A stretch of 14,376 nt of DNA from Candidatus Bathyarchaeota archaeon B26-1 (GTDB lineage: Archaea > Thermoproteota > Bathyarchaeia > Bathyarchaeales > B26-1). The stretch spans positions 1-14,376 of the forward strand of contig LUCD01000015.1 in assembly GCA_001593925.1 (NCBI GenBank), given 5' to 3'. This document shows, one piece after another, positions 6,005 through 11,902 of this stretch (positions within the stretch are counted from its first letter, which is position 1; each line of letters starts with the position of its first letter). Both the position numbers and the translations under genes were made by a program. Below the pieces are notes generated by a model. It was not told where the DNA came from. It ran no database searches and worked only from the letters and a program-made list of their open reading frames with translations.

Positions 6005-7372
6005 TTAATGTTCACTTCGTCTAGCTCCTCTGCCGAGGCCGCGGTATATGAAGCCCGCCTTCTCCACTTCTTCGCAATTTAACACTCGGCCTAGATCGAC
6101 GATCACAGCCGGCTTTCTCATCGCAATCTTGAGCCTTCTCAGGTTTAAGCGTTTAAATCTGTCATGTCCAACCGTGATTAGGAGGCAGTCCATGTCCTTG
6201 GCGGCTCTGGTCAACGTCTTCTCTGCGGGGTAACCCATCTTGATGAGCTCGCTATAAGAGAAGAGCGGATCGTAAACCTTGACCCTCATCCCCTTGTTCT
6301 GAAGCATCTCCACGAGGTCTCTCACTATTGAACCCTCAACCTCCCTCAAGTTTGGGCGGTACGAGACCCCTAAGATGAGGACTCTAGCCCTCTTAGCAGG
6401 TTTCCCGCAGGATCGGAGGGCCTCCCTTAACAGGCGGAGGACTCTTTTAAGGGCTTCCTCGTTGACCCTCCTTGAAGCGGTTACGACACGGAGCCTAACC
6501 CTCAAGTTGTCGGCCTCGTCCATCAGGAGATAAGGGTCCTTGGGCGCTCCCTTAACCGTGAACTCTGGAAGGGTAAGGTGGCAGTGAGGCTGACTATTCA
6601 CGATCCTCATAACCTCGAGGAAGTCTATCCCCATTTTTTCGCAGAGGTAAGAGAGTTCGTTTGCTAGTGCCATGTTCACGTCGCGGTAGACGGCCTCGAA
6701 GAGCTTGAGGCTCTCAGCCGTCTTTATGTCCCTGACTTCAATTACGCCCCCCTTCGAGAAGGTTCTCAGAACCGCCTTTGCAGCTTTTAGGCTGACCTCG
6801 TCTATCGCCCCGAGAACCCTCGGATTGCTTGTTATATCGTCTAGAGCCCTTCCAGCCGTAACTTGGACAGGGCTGTATGCAAGCCCGAAGTCTTTACCGG
6901 CTTCGAGGCCGGAGGCCGTCTCAAGGGTCTCTTTTATCAGGGTCTCGGTCGTCCCCGGGATTAGGGTGCTCATGACCATTATGAGGGTTCCGGCCTTCAT
7001 GTTCAACCCAACGTCTCTGCAGGCAGTCTCAAGCTGCAAGTAGTCCGGTCTCATCCTATGATCGAGGAGAACCGGAACAACGATGGAGACTATGTCGCTT
7101 ATGGGGATAGCGTCCTCGAATCTCGTGGTGGCCTCGAGACGTTTAGCCTTCAAGTTTCTCCTTATGAGCTCTTTTAGACCGGGTTCGTCGAAGGGGGAGA
7201 AACCCCTCCTCAACCGTTCTATAATGTACTGGTCGGTGTCGAGGCAGAAGACTTTGAATCCTGCCTCGGCTAGGAGGCAGGCTGTGGGCAGACCCTTCCG
7301 TCCACACCCCACAACAGTAACTGTGTATGCTCTACGTTTCTCGAAGGAGTCTAAGCCTTCATCCGTTAGCAT
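6005..7372 (-). CDS. UDP-glucose/ManNAc dehydrogenase-family homologue with lost catalytic residues
   Basis: This 455-residue protein has the three-part layout of nucleotide-sugar dehydrogenases: an N-terminal NAD Rossmann domain (V-G-C-G-R-K-G, 21-27), a central helical domain with the YRDVNMALANEL signature (229-240) and a C-terminal sugar-nucleotide domain (LILGVSYRPN, then YDP). Active-site positions differ. The usual SPER/NPE motif reads SPVQ (167-170). Lys223 is kept but the Asn four residues on is Ala227. The GGHCxPxD motif is rewritten as VKGAPKD, so the catalytic Cys is Gly or deleted while Asp279 remains. The D-x-R-x-S signature near the C-terminus reads REVEGS. I chose the ATG at 7372: it has GGGGGA just upstream and a TATA-like stretch near 7440-7430. 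A longer frame from 7504 adds 44 residues unlike the family and covers that promoter. Oxidation to a uronate is doubtful; function unknown. Confidence 0.82.
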   Translation of the reverse strand: MLTDEGLDSFEKRRAYTVTVVGCGRKGLPTACLLAEAGFKVFCLDTDQYIIERLRRGFSPFDEPGLKELIRRNLKAKRLEATTRFEDAIPISDIVSIVVPVLLDHRMRPDYLQLETACRDVGLNMKAGTLIMVMSTLIPGTTETLIKETLETASGLEAGKDFGLAYSPVQVTAGRALDDITSNPRVLGAIDEVSLKAAKAVLRTFSKGGVIEVRDIKTAESLKLFEAVYRDVNMALANELSYLCEKMGIDFLEVMRIVNSQPHCHLTLPEFTVKGAPKDPYLLMDEADNLRVRLRVVTASRRVNEEALKRVLRLLREALRSCGKPAKRARVLILGVSYRPNLREVEGSIVRDLVEMLQNKGMRVKVYDPLFSYSELIKMGYPAEKTLTRAAKDMDCLLITVGHDRFKRLNLRRLKIAMRKPAVIVDLGRVLNCEEVEKAGFIYRGLGRGARRSEH

Positions 7373-7575
7373 CAGGGTCCCCCAACATACCGTCGTCTTC
7401 CTCAAGCCTTGATAAACATGAAGGAACGAGGAAAGAATATTTCTTAAATCTCTGAAGCTCCGTATAACGTTTTTGTCGTTTCCCCACCCTCCTTTAATGA
7501 ACATCTAGTAGAACCCTTTTGACGCTCGATAGAGTGGAGTTTAGAGGCGTTTCCACCCTACTGGACGCCCAAACT

Positions 7576-7593
7576 GATATAAAAAATATAAGG
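7576..7593 (+). promoter_or_regulatory. A/T-rich promoter of the Alba gene
   Basis: GATATAAAAAATATAAGG is the strongest TATA-type element in the window. With usual archaeal spacing, transcription would begin near 7608 and give a leader of about 45 bases before the Alba ATG. An AGGAGGT lies directly behind the box (7591-7597) but is probably upstream of the transcription start and has no start codon near it; the working ribosome-binding site is GAGGGAG at 7641-7647. Confidence 0.55.
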
Positions 7594-7652
7594 AGGTAAA
7601 ATAACACTTCATACCAAGAATCGGCGAAAAAGCGGAGATTGAGGGAGTTTGC

Positions 7653-7946
7653 ATGTCTGCAGAGAAAGCGCCCGCTGAAAGTATGGTCTTCATAGGTAAA
7701 AAACCCGTGATGAACTACGTGGTCGCCTGCCTAACATCCTTCAACTCAGGTGCGAAGAAGGTTGTGATAAAGGCTAGGGGCCGAGCTATCAGCAGAGCAG
7801 TCGACACGGCTGAGCTCCTGAGAAGGTCTTTCGCCAGAGACATCGAGATAGAGAAGATAGAGATAGGAACCGAGGAGATAACGCGGTCTGAAGAACAGCA
7901 GAAGTCCAACGTCTCAACGATAGAGATCACACTCGTCAAGAAATAG
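7653..7946 (+). CDS. albA: Alba, DNA/RNA-binding chromatin protein
   Basis: A 97-residue Alba protein, a dimeric nucleic-acid binder that coats and compacts archaeal DNA and also binds RNA. The diagnostic IGKKPVMNYV starts at residue 14, placing Lys16 and Lys17 at the same numbers as the DNA-contacting, acetylation-regulated lysines of Sulfolobus Alba. The KKVVIKARGRAISRAVDTAE segment follows, and the C-terminus closes with the beta-strand STIEITLVKK. GAGGGAG ends 5 bases before the ATG, and a strong TATA box lies at 7576-7593, consistent with high expression. The gene diverges from the dehydrogenase homologue and converges on the RPA-like gene. Its 3' side has hairpins and a T-run. Confidence 0.96.
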   Translation: MSAEKAPAESMVFIGKKPVMNYVVACLTSFNSGAKKVVIKARGRAISRAVDTAELLRRSFARDIEIEKIEIGTEEITRSEEQQKSNVSTIEITLVKK

Positions 7947-7962
7947 CTAGGGAAACGGGGAA

Positions 7963-8014
7963 GCTCAGCAAGGTTCTGAGCGGCAAAGGCTCTCAGAGCA
8001 CACTGTACCTGCCG
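7963..8014 (+). other. Stem-loops in the 3' flank of the Alba gene
   Basis: Two adjacent hairpins can be drawn. The first is GCTCAG (7963-7968) with CTGAGC (7976-7981), six perfect pairs around a 7-base loop. The second is CGGCA (7981-7985) with TGCCG (8010-8014), enclosing the palindrome GCTCTCAGAGC (7989-7999). They share base 7981, so they would stack or compete. They lie within the expected 3' untranslated part of the Alba mRNA, before its T-run. They could stabilise the 3' end or be part of a small RNA; no known RNA family is recognised. Confidence 0.35.
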
Positions 8015-8030
8015 AAAAAGTACTCAACGT

Positions 8031-8043
8031 ATTATTATTTTTT
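8031..8043 (+). terminator. T-rich terminator of the Alba gene
   Basis: ATTATTATTTTTT ends in six T residues about 90 bases past the Alba stop. Archaeal RNA polymerase terminates at such T-runs without needing a hairpin. The call rests on sequence and position only. Confidence 0.45.
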
Positions 8044-8122
8044 ACTAGCCAAGGATGCTGGAGTTCTCGGTATTTGTCACGTTGCCTTAGAGAGTAACCT
8101 GAAGGACGCGGGGAGGCCTGTT

Positions 8123-8127
8123 AAAAA
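8123..8127 (-). terminator. T-run terminator of the RPA-like gene
   Basis: On the coding strand five T residues (CCTTTTTAAC) begin 13 bases after the stop codon of the RPA-like gene. This is short but well placed for an archaeal T-run terminator, facing the Alba terminator about 80 bases away. Confidence 0.35.
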
Positions 8128-8139
8128 GGTTTGTGAGCC

Positions 8140-9000
8140 TTACTTTCTCCTCTTCGGCTTCTCAGCCATCACGTTCATGTAGGTTTTGTTCTCGACGTGG
8201 AGCTCTATATTTCCGTCTATGCCTTCCTTCACACGTGCACCGAAGACCTCTAAGTAAGCGTTGCTTTCCAAGCTTTTAACCTCTTCAACCTTCTCGTTCC
8301 AGACGACCATGGTCACTCTGCCCGTCGAGTCTTCCAGTTCAACCCTTCTAACCTTGCCCTCCGACCCGTCGTTTCTCCTGAAGGTTACCAGAGGATAGAC
8401 CCTCCGGGCAACCCCGGCGACATTCACCTCCCCGTCCTTGAGCGTTATCTCACCTATCTTCTTCATGAATCTCTCAATGGGAGGATATTCACTCTCGGGG
8501 ATGTCGGGAGGCGAGACCTCTACGGAGCCGCGCACCCCAATATTAAGTTCGAGGGCTCCGTCAAGCCCCCTCCGGACGTACCCATGGGAGAACCTAGCGA
8601 CTTTCCCTATAAGCCTCCCTTCAGACTTGAGCGTGTCCGCCTTTTCGTCCCACAAGAGAACCCTCAATTCCCCGCTCTCATCTGCTATTATTAGCCTCCC
8701 GACCGCCCCTTCCCTCCCATCTTGACGCTTGAACCTCCTAACCGGGCTGACACCTACGATCCTCCCCGCAACCGTCACGTCGTTCAACCCTGGAACCAGA
8801 TTCCTTATGAGCATCCTGGGCTTGAGTTTCTCTTCCTTAAACTTGACCCCTAGGTCTGAGGCCACTGTTAGAGCTGCGCTCTCAAGCGTTAAGAGGCCTC
8901 CTGCCCTCCTCGCCCTCTCCTCTATCATACGGAGGACCTCTCTGCGCGTTAGGGTCTTCTTCTCCTCGAGTATCCGCTTAACGATCTCTTCTAGGGTCAT
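8140..9000 (-). CDS. RPA-like single-stranded DNA-binding protein, two OB folds
   Basis: A 286-residue archaeal replication protein A homologue, expected to bind single-stranded DNA in replication, repair and recombination. It begins with a helical segment (LTRREVLRMIEERARRAGG, 17-35) seen in archaeal RPA proteins. Two OB folds follow, at about 72-160 and 190-272. Each has the same order: V-x-V/A-G, a basic loop with DG (KRQDGREG and RRNDGSEG), then L-x-D-x-S/T-G and a strand ending in LLW or VVW followed by D/N-E-K. No zinc-finger cysteines are present, so it is a short form. The C-terminus is basic (KPKRRK). A TATA-like AAGTTTAAG lies near 9060, and GGAAGA precedes the ATG. It diverges from the radical SAM and 3'-phosphoesterase genes, which fits a DNA-repair setting. 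Confidence 0.88.
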   Translation of the reverse strand: MTLEEIVKRILEEKKTLTRREVLRMIEERARRAGGLLTLESAALTVASDLGVKFKEEKLKPRMLIRNLVPGLNDVTVAGRIVGVSPVRRFKRQDGREGAVGRLIIADESGELRVLLWDEKADTLKSEGRLIGKVARFSHGYVRRGLDGALELNIGVRGSVEVSPPDIPESEYPPIERFMKKIGEITLKDGEVNVAGVARRVYPLVTFRRNDGSEGKVRRVELEDSTGRVTMVVWNEKVEEVKSLESNAYLEVFGARVKEGIDGNIELHVENKTYMNVMAEKPKRRK

Positions 9001-9128
9001 AATCTTCCACGCGGTTGCGGAGGTGATTCCCTATCAGAATAGGAAGGGAGACTTAAACTTGTTGCGGTTTTAGGGGCTTTGAGCACAGTATTTATTCCGG
9101 AGGTCTCTCCTTTTTAACTTGATGGGCC

Positions 9129-9734
9129 TTGAGTGTGGTCTACTGGCTTGGAGACCGGCTCTACCTGAACATAACAAACCGATGCCCGAACCGTTGCTAC
9201 TTCTGCATAAGGAACTTCGCTGACGGAGTTGGAGGGTTCAACCTGAGACTCAAGAGGGAACCAGCGGTTTCCGAGGTCATAAAAGCCTTAGAGGAAGTCG
9301 TGAATAGGAGGTTCTGGGCTGAGGTGGTCTTCTGCGGCTTCGGGGAGCCAACTGAAAGGTTAGACTGCATCCTTGAAGTCTCAAGATGGTTGAAGAGGTA
9401 CTTCAACATTCAAGTAAGGCTCGATACTAACGGGCAAGGCTACCTCCTTAACGAGGGAAGAGAGGTCCTCAGAGAACTCAAGGAGGCTGGTGTTGACAAG
9501 GTAAGCGTAAGCCTAAACGCCCACAACGAGGAGACCTACAACGCGGTCTGCAGGCCGACATTCAAGAACGCGTACAAGGAGGTCGTAAGGTTCATAGGGG
9601 AGGCGGTTAGGCTCCTCGAGACGGAGGTAACAGCCGTGGATATTCCCCAAGTCGACCTAGCCAAGGTGGAAGAGATCGCGGAGAGTCTAGGAGCAGTCTT
9701 CAGGAGGAGGCGTTACTACTTCCCAGCCCTTTAG
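9129..9734 (+). CDS. Radical SAM protein, TatD-associated type
   Basis: A short (201-residue) radical SAM protein. The cluster-binding C-x3-C-x2-C is at Cys19, Cys23 and Cys26, and GFGEPT at 70-75 is the SAM-binding motif. The opening LYLNITNRCPNRC, the following RNFADGVGGFNL and the NAHNEETYNAVCRPTF segment match the TatD-associated radical SAM family (TIGR04038), whose chemistry is unknown. No auxiliary cluster domain is present. The start is uncertain: TTG at 9129, or GTG at 9135. The A/T box AGTATTTATT (9087-9096) puts the transcript start near 9118. No tatD gene is in the window; instead a 3'-phosphoesterase gene follows after 54 bases, probably with its own promoter. Confidence 0.85.
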   Translation: MSVVYWLGDRLYLNITNRCPNRCYFCIRNFADGVGGFNLRLKREPAVSEVIKALEEVVNRRFWAEVVFCGFGEPTERLDCILEVSRWLKRYFNIQVRLDTNGQGYLLNEGREVLRELKEAGVDKVSVSLNAHNEETYNAVCRPTFKNAYKEVVRFIGEAVRLLETEVTAVDIPQVDLAKVEEIAESLGAVFRRRRYYFPAL

Positions 9735-9742
9735 CAGATGCA

Positions 9743-9752
9743 ACTTATATTA
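9743..9752 (+). promoter_or_regulatory. TATA box of the 3'-phosphoesterase gene
   Basis: ACTTATATTA lies just past the radical SAM stop and would start transcription near 9774, about 15 bases before the TTG at 9789. A purine-rich GGGGAGGAAGG then serves as ribosome-binding site. The gene can therefore be expressed apart from the radical SAM gene. Confidence 0.4.
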
Positions 9753-9788
9753 GTTGGTTGAGACCCTAAAGGGTGGGGAGGAAGGCCC

Positions 9789-10196
9789 TTGGGGTCAGAG
9801 GCTTCTCGTGGAGGGTTTGAGGGCATATTCGTCGTCCAGAAGCACGCCGCCACGCATCTACATTATGATCTGAGGCTTGAGATGGACGGCGTCCTGAAGA
9901 GCTGGGCGGTTCCGAAGGAGCCTCCGACGAAGCCGGGGGTGAGGAGGTTAGCCATCCAAGTTGAGGACCACCCCCTAGATTACGCTGACTTTGAAGGTGT
10001 GATACCTGAAGGACATTACGGCGCGGGGAGAGTCGAGATATGGGACAGGGGCACATACGTACTCAAGGAGAGGACAGACGACAAGCTTGTCTTCGAGTTG
10101 AGGGGTGGAAAGCTCAGGGGAACATACTGCCTAATAAGGTTCAAGAGAGAGGAGGAGAACTGGCTCTTCTTCAAGAAGAGGGAGAGTTCTCCATGA
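9789..10196 (+). CDS. Stand-alone LigD-type 3'-phosphoesterase (DNA 3'-end healing)
   Basis: A 135-residue enzyme equal to the phosphoesterase domain of bacterial ligase D, here without ligase or polymerase domains. The family removes 3'-phosphate and 3'-terminal ribonucleotides from DNA ends using Mn2+, readying them for repair. The signatures are nearly unbroken: FVVQKHAATHLHYDLRLE (14-31), LKSWAVPKEP (36-45), EDHPLDYADFEG (59-70) and IPEGHYGAG (72-80). By comparison with Pseudomonas LigD, the metal and catalytic residues are His19, His25 and Asp27, with Arg29 and His61 also kept. Stand-alone archaeal forms are known, including in Korarchaeum. The start is TTG at 9789, supported by GGAGGA just upstream. 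No ligase gene lies nearby, so the partner ligase must be elsewhere. Confidence 0.93.
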   Translation: MGSEASRGGFEGIFVVQKHAATHLHYDLRLEMDGVLKSWAVPKEPPTKPGVRRLAIQVEDHPLDYADFEGVIPEGHYGAGRVEIWDRGTYVLKERTDDKLVFELRGGKLRGTYCLIRFKREEENWLFFKKRESSP

Positions 10197-10299
10197 AAAA
10201 TCGGTCCGCCACGAGACGGTTCCACCATCCGCATGGACCCTGAGAACGGACGCGGAGTTCATAAAGGAGTAATACCTCTTTCCCTGTCCATTCATTCAC

Positions 10300-10434
10300 A
10301 TGAAGCGTAAAGATCACACCAGATGTGAGCATTCATGGGTTAGCTTGGGCTTCTCATCCAGAAATGGCAAACAATATAGGAGATGTGTGAAGTGCGGCCT
10401 CATCCAAGAGGTGAAGATCTCATATATAGTGTGA
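10300..10434 (+). CDS. Putative zinc-ribbon microprotein, 44 residues
   Basis: An ATG-to-TGA frame of 44 codons with a compact C-x-H ... C-x2-C pattern: Cys9-Glu-His11 followed by Trp13, then Arg-Arg-Cys29-x-x-Cys32-Gly33. The spacing and the RRCxxCG ending are typical of a single treble-clef or zinc-ribbon unit with ligands Cys9, His11, Cys29 and Cys32. It is basic, so nucleic-acid binding is a reasonable guess. A TATA-like TTCATAAAGG (10258-10267) predicts a transcript start about 11 bases before the ATG, and an in-frame TAA at 10270 rules out a longer form. It follows the 3'-phosphoesterase gene by about 100 bases and converges on a membrane-peptide gene. I do not recognise a named family. 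Confidence 0.6.
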   Translation: MKRKDHTRCEHSWVSLGFSSRNGKQYRRCVKCGLIQEVKISYIV

Positions 10435-10452
10435 TCTAGGAATAAAAGATGC

Positions 10453-10662
10453 TTAAAACCTGCCCGTCATGGACAGGGCTTTCTTCAGATTGTGGATTAC
10501 CCTGCTCTTAACGGATGTTTGGGACGCCTCCTCTTCTTTCCCGTGGAACATGTACATGAAGATGAGGATTAGGGTTGCGAGTGTAAGCCATAGGAGAATC
10601 GTTAGGACCATCTCGAAGTATGTGGCTGTGTCCAAGGGCTCCTCAACTCTACTGCGCTTCAA
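10453..10662 (-). CDS. Single-span membrane peptide, unknown function
   Basis: A 69-residue protein with one strong hydrophobic helix at about residues 17-39, an acidic/mixed N-terminus and a basic C-terminal tail (VKSRVIHNLKKAL). I do not recognise it. The start is unsettled: TTG at 10662 gives 69 residues, TTG at 10632 follows a GAGGAG, and ATG at 10611 would shorten the protein to just before the helix. The A/T box CTTAAATACT (about 10675-10666) would place transcription near 10645 and so favours one of the later starts. It lies directly behind the SWIM-protein gene, with a 21-base gap to the longest start. The helix makes a real product likely, but evidence is thin. Confidence 0.5.
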   Translation of the reverse strand: MKRSRVEEPLDTATYFEMVLTILLWLTLATLILIFMYMFHGKEEEASQTSVKSRVIHNLKKALSMTGRF

Positions 10663-10683
10663 ACAGTATTTAAGTCTTCTTCT

Positions 10684-11142
10684 TTAAGGTTCGACTCTTC
10701 TCCACTCCTTCATGAGCACATCGTAGAGTTCGTCGAGCTCCGTTATCTTGTCGTACCATCCGAGGGTCTCGGCTATCTTCTGCGCTATTAGGTGGTAGCA
10801 GAGGTGAGCCTCCCCGTCCATGACCCTATAATAAAAATCGTCGCAGGTGCAGAACTCGGCGTTCGGCATCACAAGGTAGTCGCGCTTCTTCCCCACAACT
10901 ATCCATACGACCCTGCCGCTCGGCTTGAAACTGTACTTCTTAACTCTACCGTCTAAGAGGGCTCTCCAAGCCTTGTTGAAGCGTTGGCCGAAGACCTGTA
11001 AGAGGCGGGCGAGATGGGAACCAGTGATCTTACCGGACTTTTTTGCCTCTTCACATATCGCCTCGAGAAGCTCGATCTCTGAAGGGTTTACTCCAGCGTC
11101 CTCAGCCAAGTCCCCTCGAGACCATTTATTCCTTTGAAGCAA
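10684..11142 (-). CDS. SWIM zinc-finger protein
   Basis: A 152-residue protein with a SWIM zinc finger (C-x-C-x(n)-C-x-H): Cys98, Cys100, Cys115 and His117, with 14 residues between the pairs. Before it comes a helical region (about 20-62) and a beta-rich segment (68-93) that leads into the finger, as in most SWIM proteins; an amphipathic tail follows. SWIM proteins bind nucleic acid or partner proteins; relatives of eukaryotic Sws1, which act with RadA/Rad51 paralogues in recombination, are known in archaea. A recombination role would fit the RPA-like and 3'-phosphoesterase genes nearby, but is inferred. The start is TTG at 11142; another TTG at 11109 would remove 11 residues and fits an A/T box near 11147. 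Confidence 0.8.
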   Translation of the reverse strand: MLQRNKWSRGDLAEDAGVNPSEIELLEAICEEAKKSGKITGSHLARLLQVFGQRFNKAWRALLDGRVKKYSFKPSGRVVWIVVGKKRDYLVMPNAEFCTCDDFYYRVMDGEAHLCYHLIAQKIAETLGWYDKITELDELYDVLMKEWRRVEP

Positions 11143-11209
11143 ATAACCTTTATCTCATGTCTAACATCGATTGGCCGAGGATGGAGGGAGGGGGACCGCC
11201 GTCTCAGGC

Positions 11210-11839
11210 TTACTCGATGGGTATCGGCTCGCCTTTAGGCTTTTCTTCCTCCTTTTTAGCTGGAAGAGTAACTTCTAAGACCCCGTTCTTGTATGAGCTC
11301 TTAGCCTTCTTCGGGTCGACCTTGACGGGGAGCTTGACTTCTTTGTAGTACTTCCGCTCCGGCGTGTCAACGGAGATCGTGAGTGTCTCCTCGGTTCCAT
11401 GCAGGTTTATGTCCTTCTTCTCGACGCCGGGCAGTTCAGCTATAACCTTAACCTCGCCGTCGGTGACTATGACGTCGACTAGGGGTTCCCGCTCCTCCCT
11501 TATGTCTAGGAAGGGCCTTCCGAGGCCTAGGCGGCCCGGCCTAACCCCCAGCTTTATGTTCCCGAACTCCCTTACCTTCGGCTTCCCGTCTGGGCCTACG
11601 GTCATGCTGTAGCCGTAGACGAAGGGTCCCCACTCTCGAATTACAGAGCCGTCAGGAAGTTTTCTCTCCCTCACCAGGTCCTTTGGAACGCGCTTGGAGA
11701 ACTCCCTGAACTCCCTCTCCATGAATTCCTCGATCTCCCTGAAAATCTCGTCTATGTCTCTGAAGAACCAGCTCCCGAAGAACGGCCGTCTCCTCCTAAA
11801 CCAGTCGAACCACCTCTCATCCCAAGCCAAGGCGATCAC
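11210..11839 (-). CDS. Small heat-shock protein, Hsp20/alpha-crystallin family
   Basis: A 209-residue Hsp20, an ATP-independent holdase that forms oligomers and keeps unfolding proteins soluble. The N-terminal arm (1-118) is longer than in many family members. It is rich in Trp, Phe and Arg (DERWFDWFRRRRPFF) and carries the archaeal segment GPFVYGYSMTVGPDGKP (71-87). The alpha-crystallin domain covers about 119-194 and closes with NGVLEVTLPAK (185-195). The C-terminal tail has an I-x-I motif (Ile206-Pro-Ile208) that docks into neighbouring subunits. The start is GTG at 11839, with CTTTTAAATG (11870-11861) at the spacing of a leaderless promoter. Confidence 0.95.
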   Translation of the reverse strand: MIALAWDERWFDWFRRRRPFFGSWFFRDIDEIFREIEEFMEREFREFSKRVPKDLVRERKLPDGSVIREWGPFVYGYSMTVGPDGKPKVREFGNIKLGVRPGRLGLGRPFLDIREEREPLVDVIVTDGEVKVIAELPGVEKKDINLHGTEETLTISVDTPERKYYKEVKLPVKVDPKKAKSSYKNGVLEVTLPAKKEEEKPKGEPIPIE

Positions 11840-11860
11840 CGATTAATACGGCTCTCCGGC

Positions 11861-11870
11861 CATTTAAAAG
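11861..11870 (-). promoter_or_regulatory. TATA box of the Hsp20 gene
   Basis: The coding strand reads CTTTTAAATG, centred about 27 bases before the GTG start at 11839, so the transcript is predicted to begin at the start codon. No separate heat-shock operator palindrome is evident around it. Confidence 0.5.
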
Positions 11871-11902
11871 ACTTACTGCAGGAGAACTTGGCTGACCAGT
11901 CT

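Noticed and set aside
7373..7504. 44-residue N-terminal extension of the nucleotide-sugar dehydrogenase homologue
   Set aside because: The added residues do not resemble the family and cover a TATA-like stretch; the ATG at 7372 has a GGGGGA ribosome-binding site and begins shortly before the Rossmann fold.
8729..9073. 114-codon plus-strand frame opposite the start of the RPA-like gene
   Set aside because: Shadow of the RPA-like gene; Ser/Leu-rich translation without domain features.
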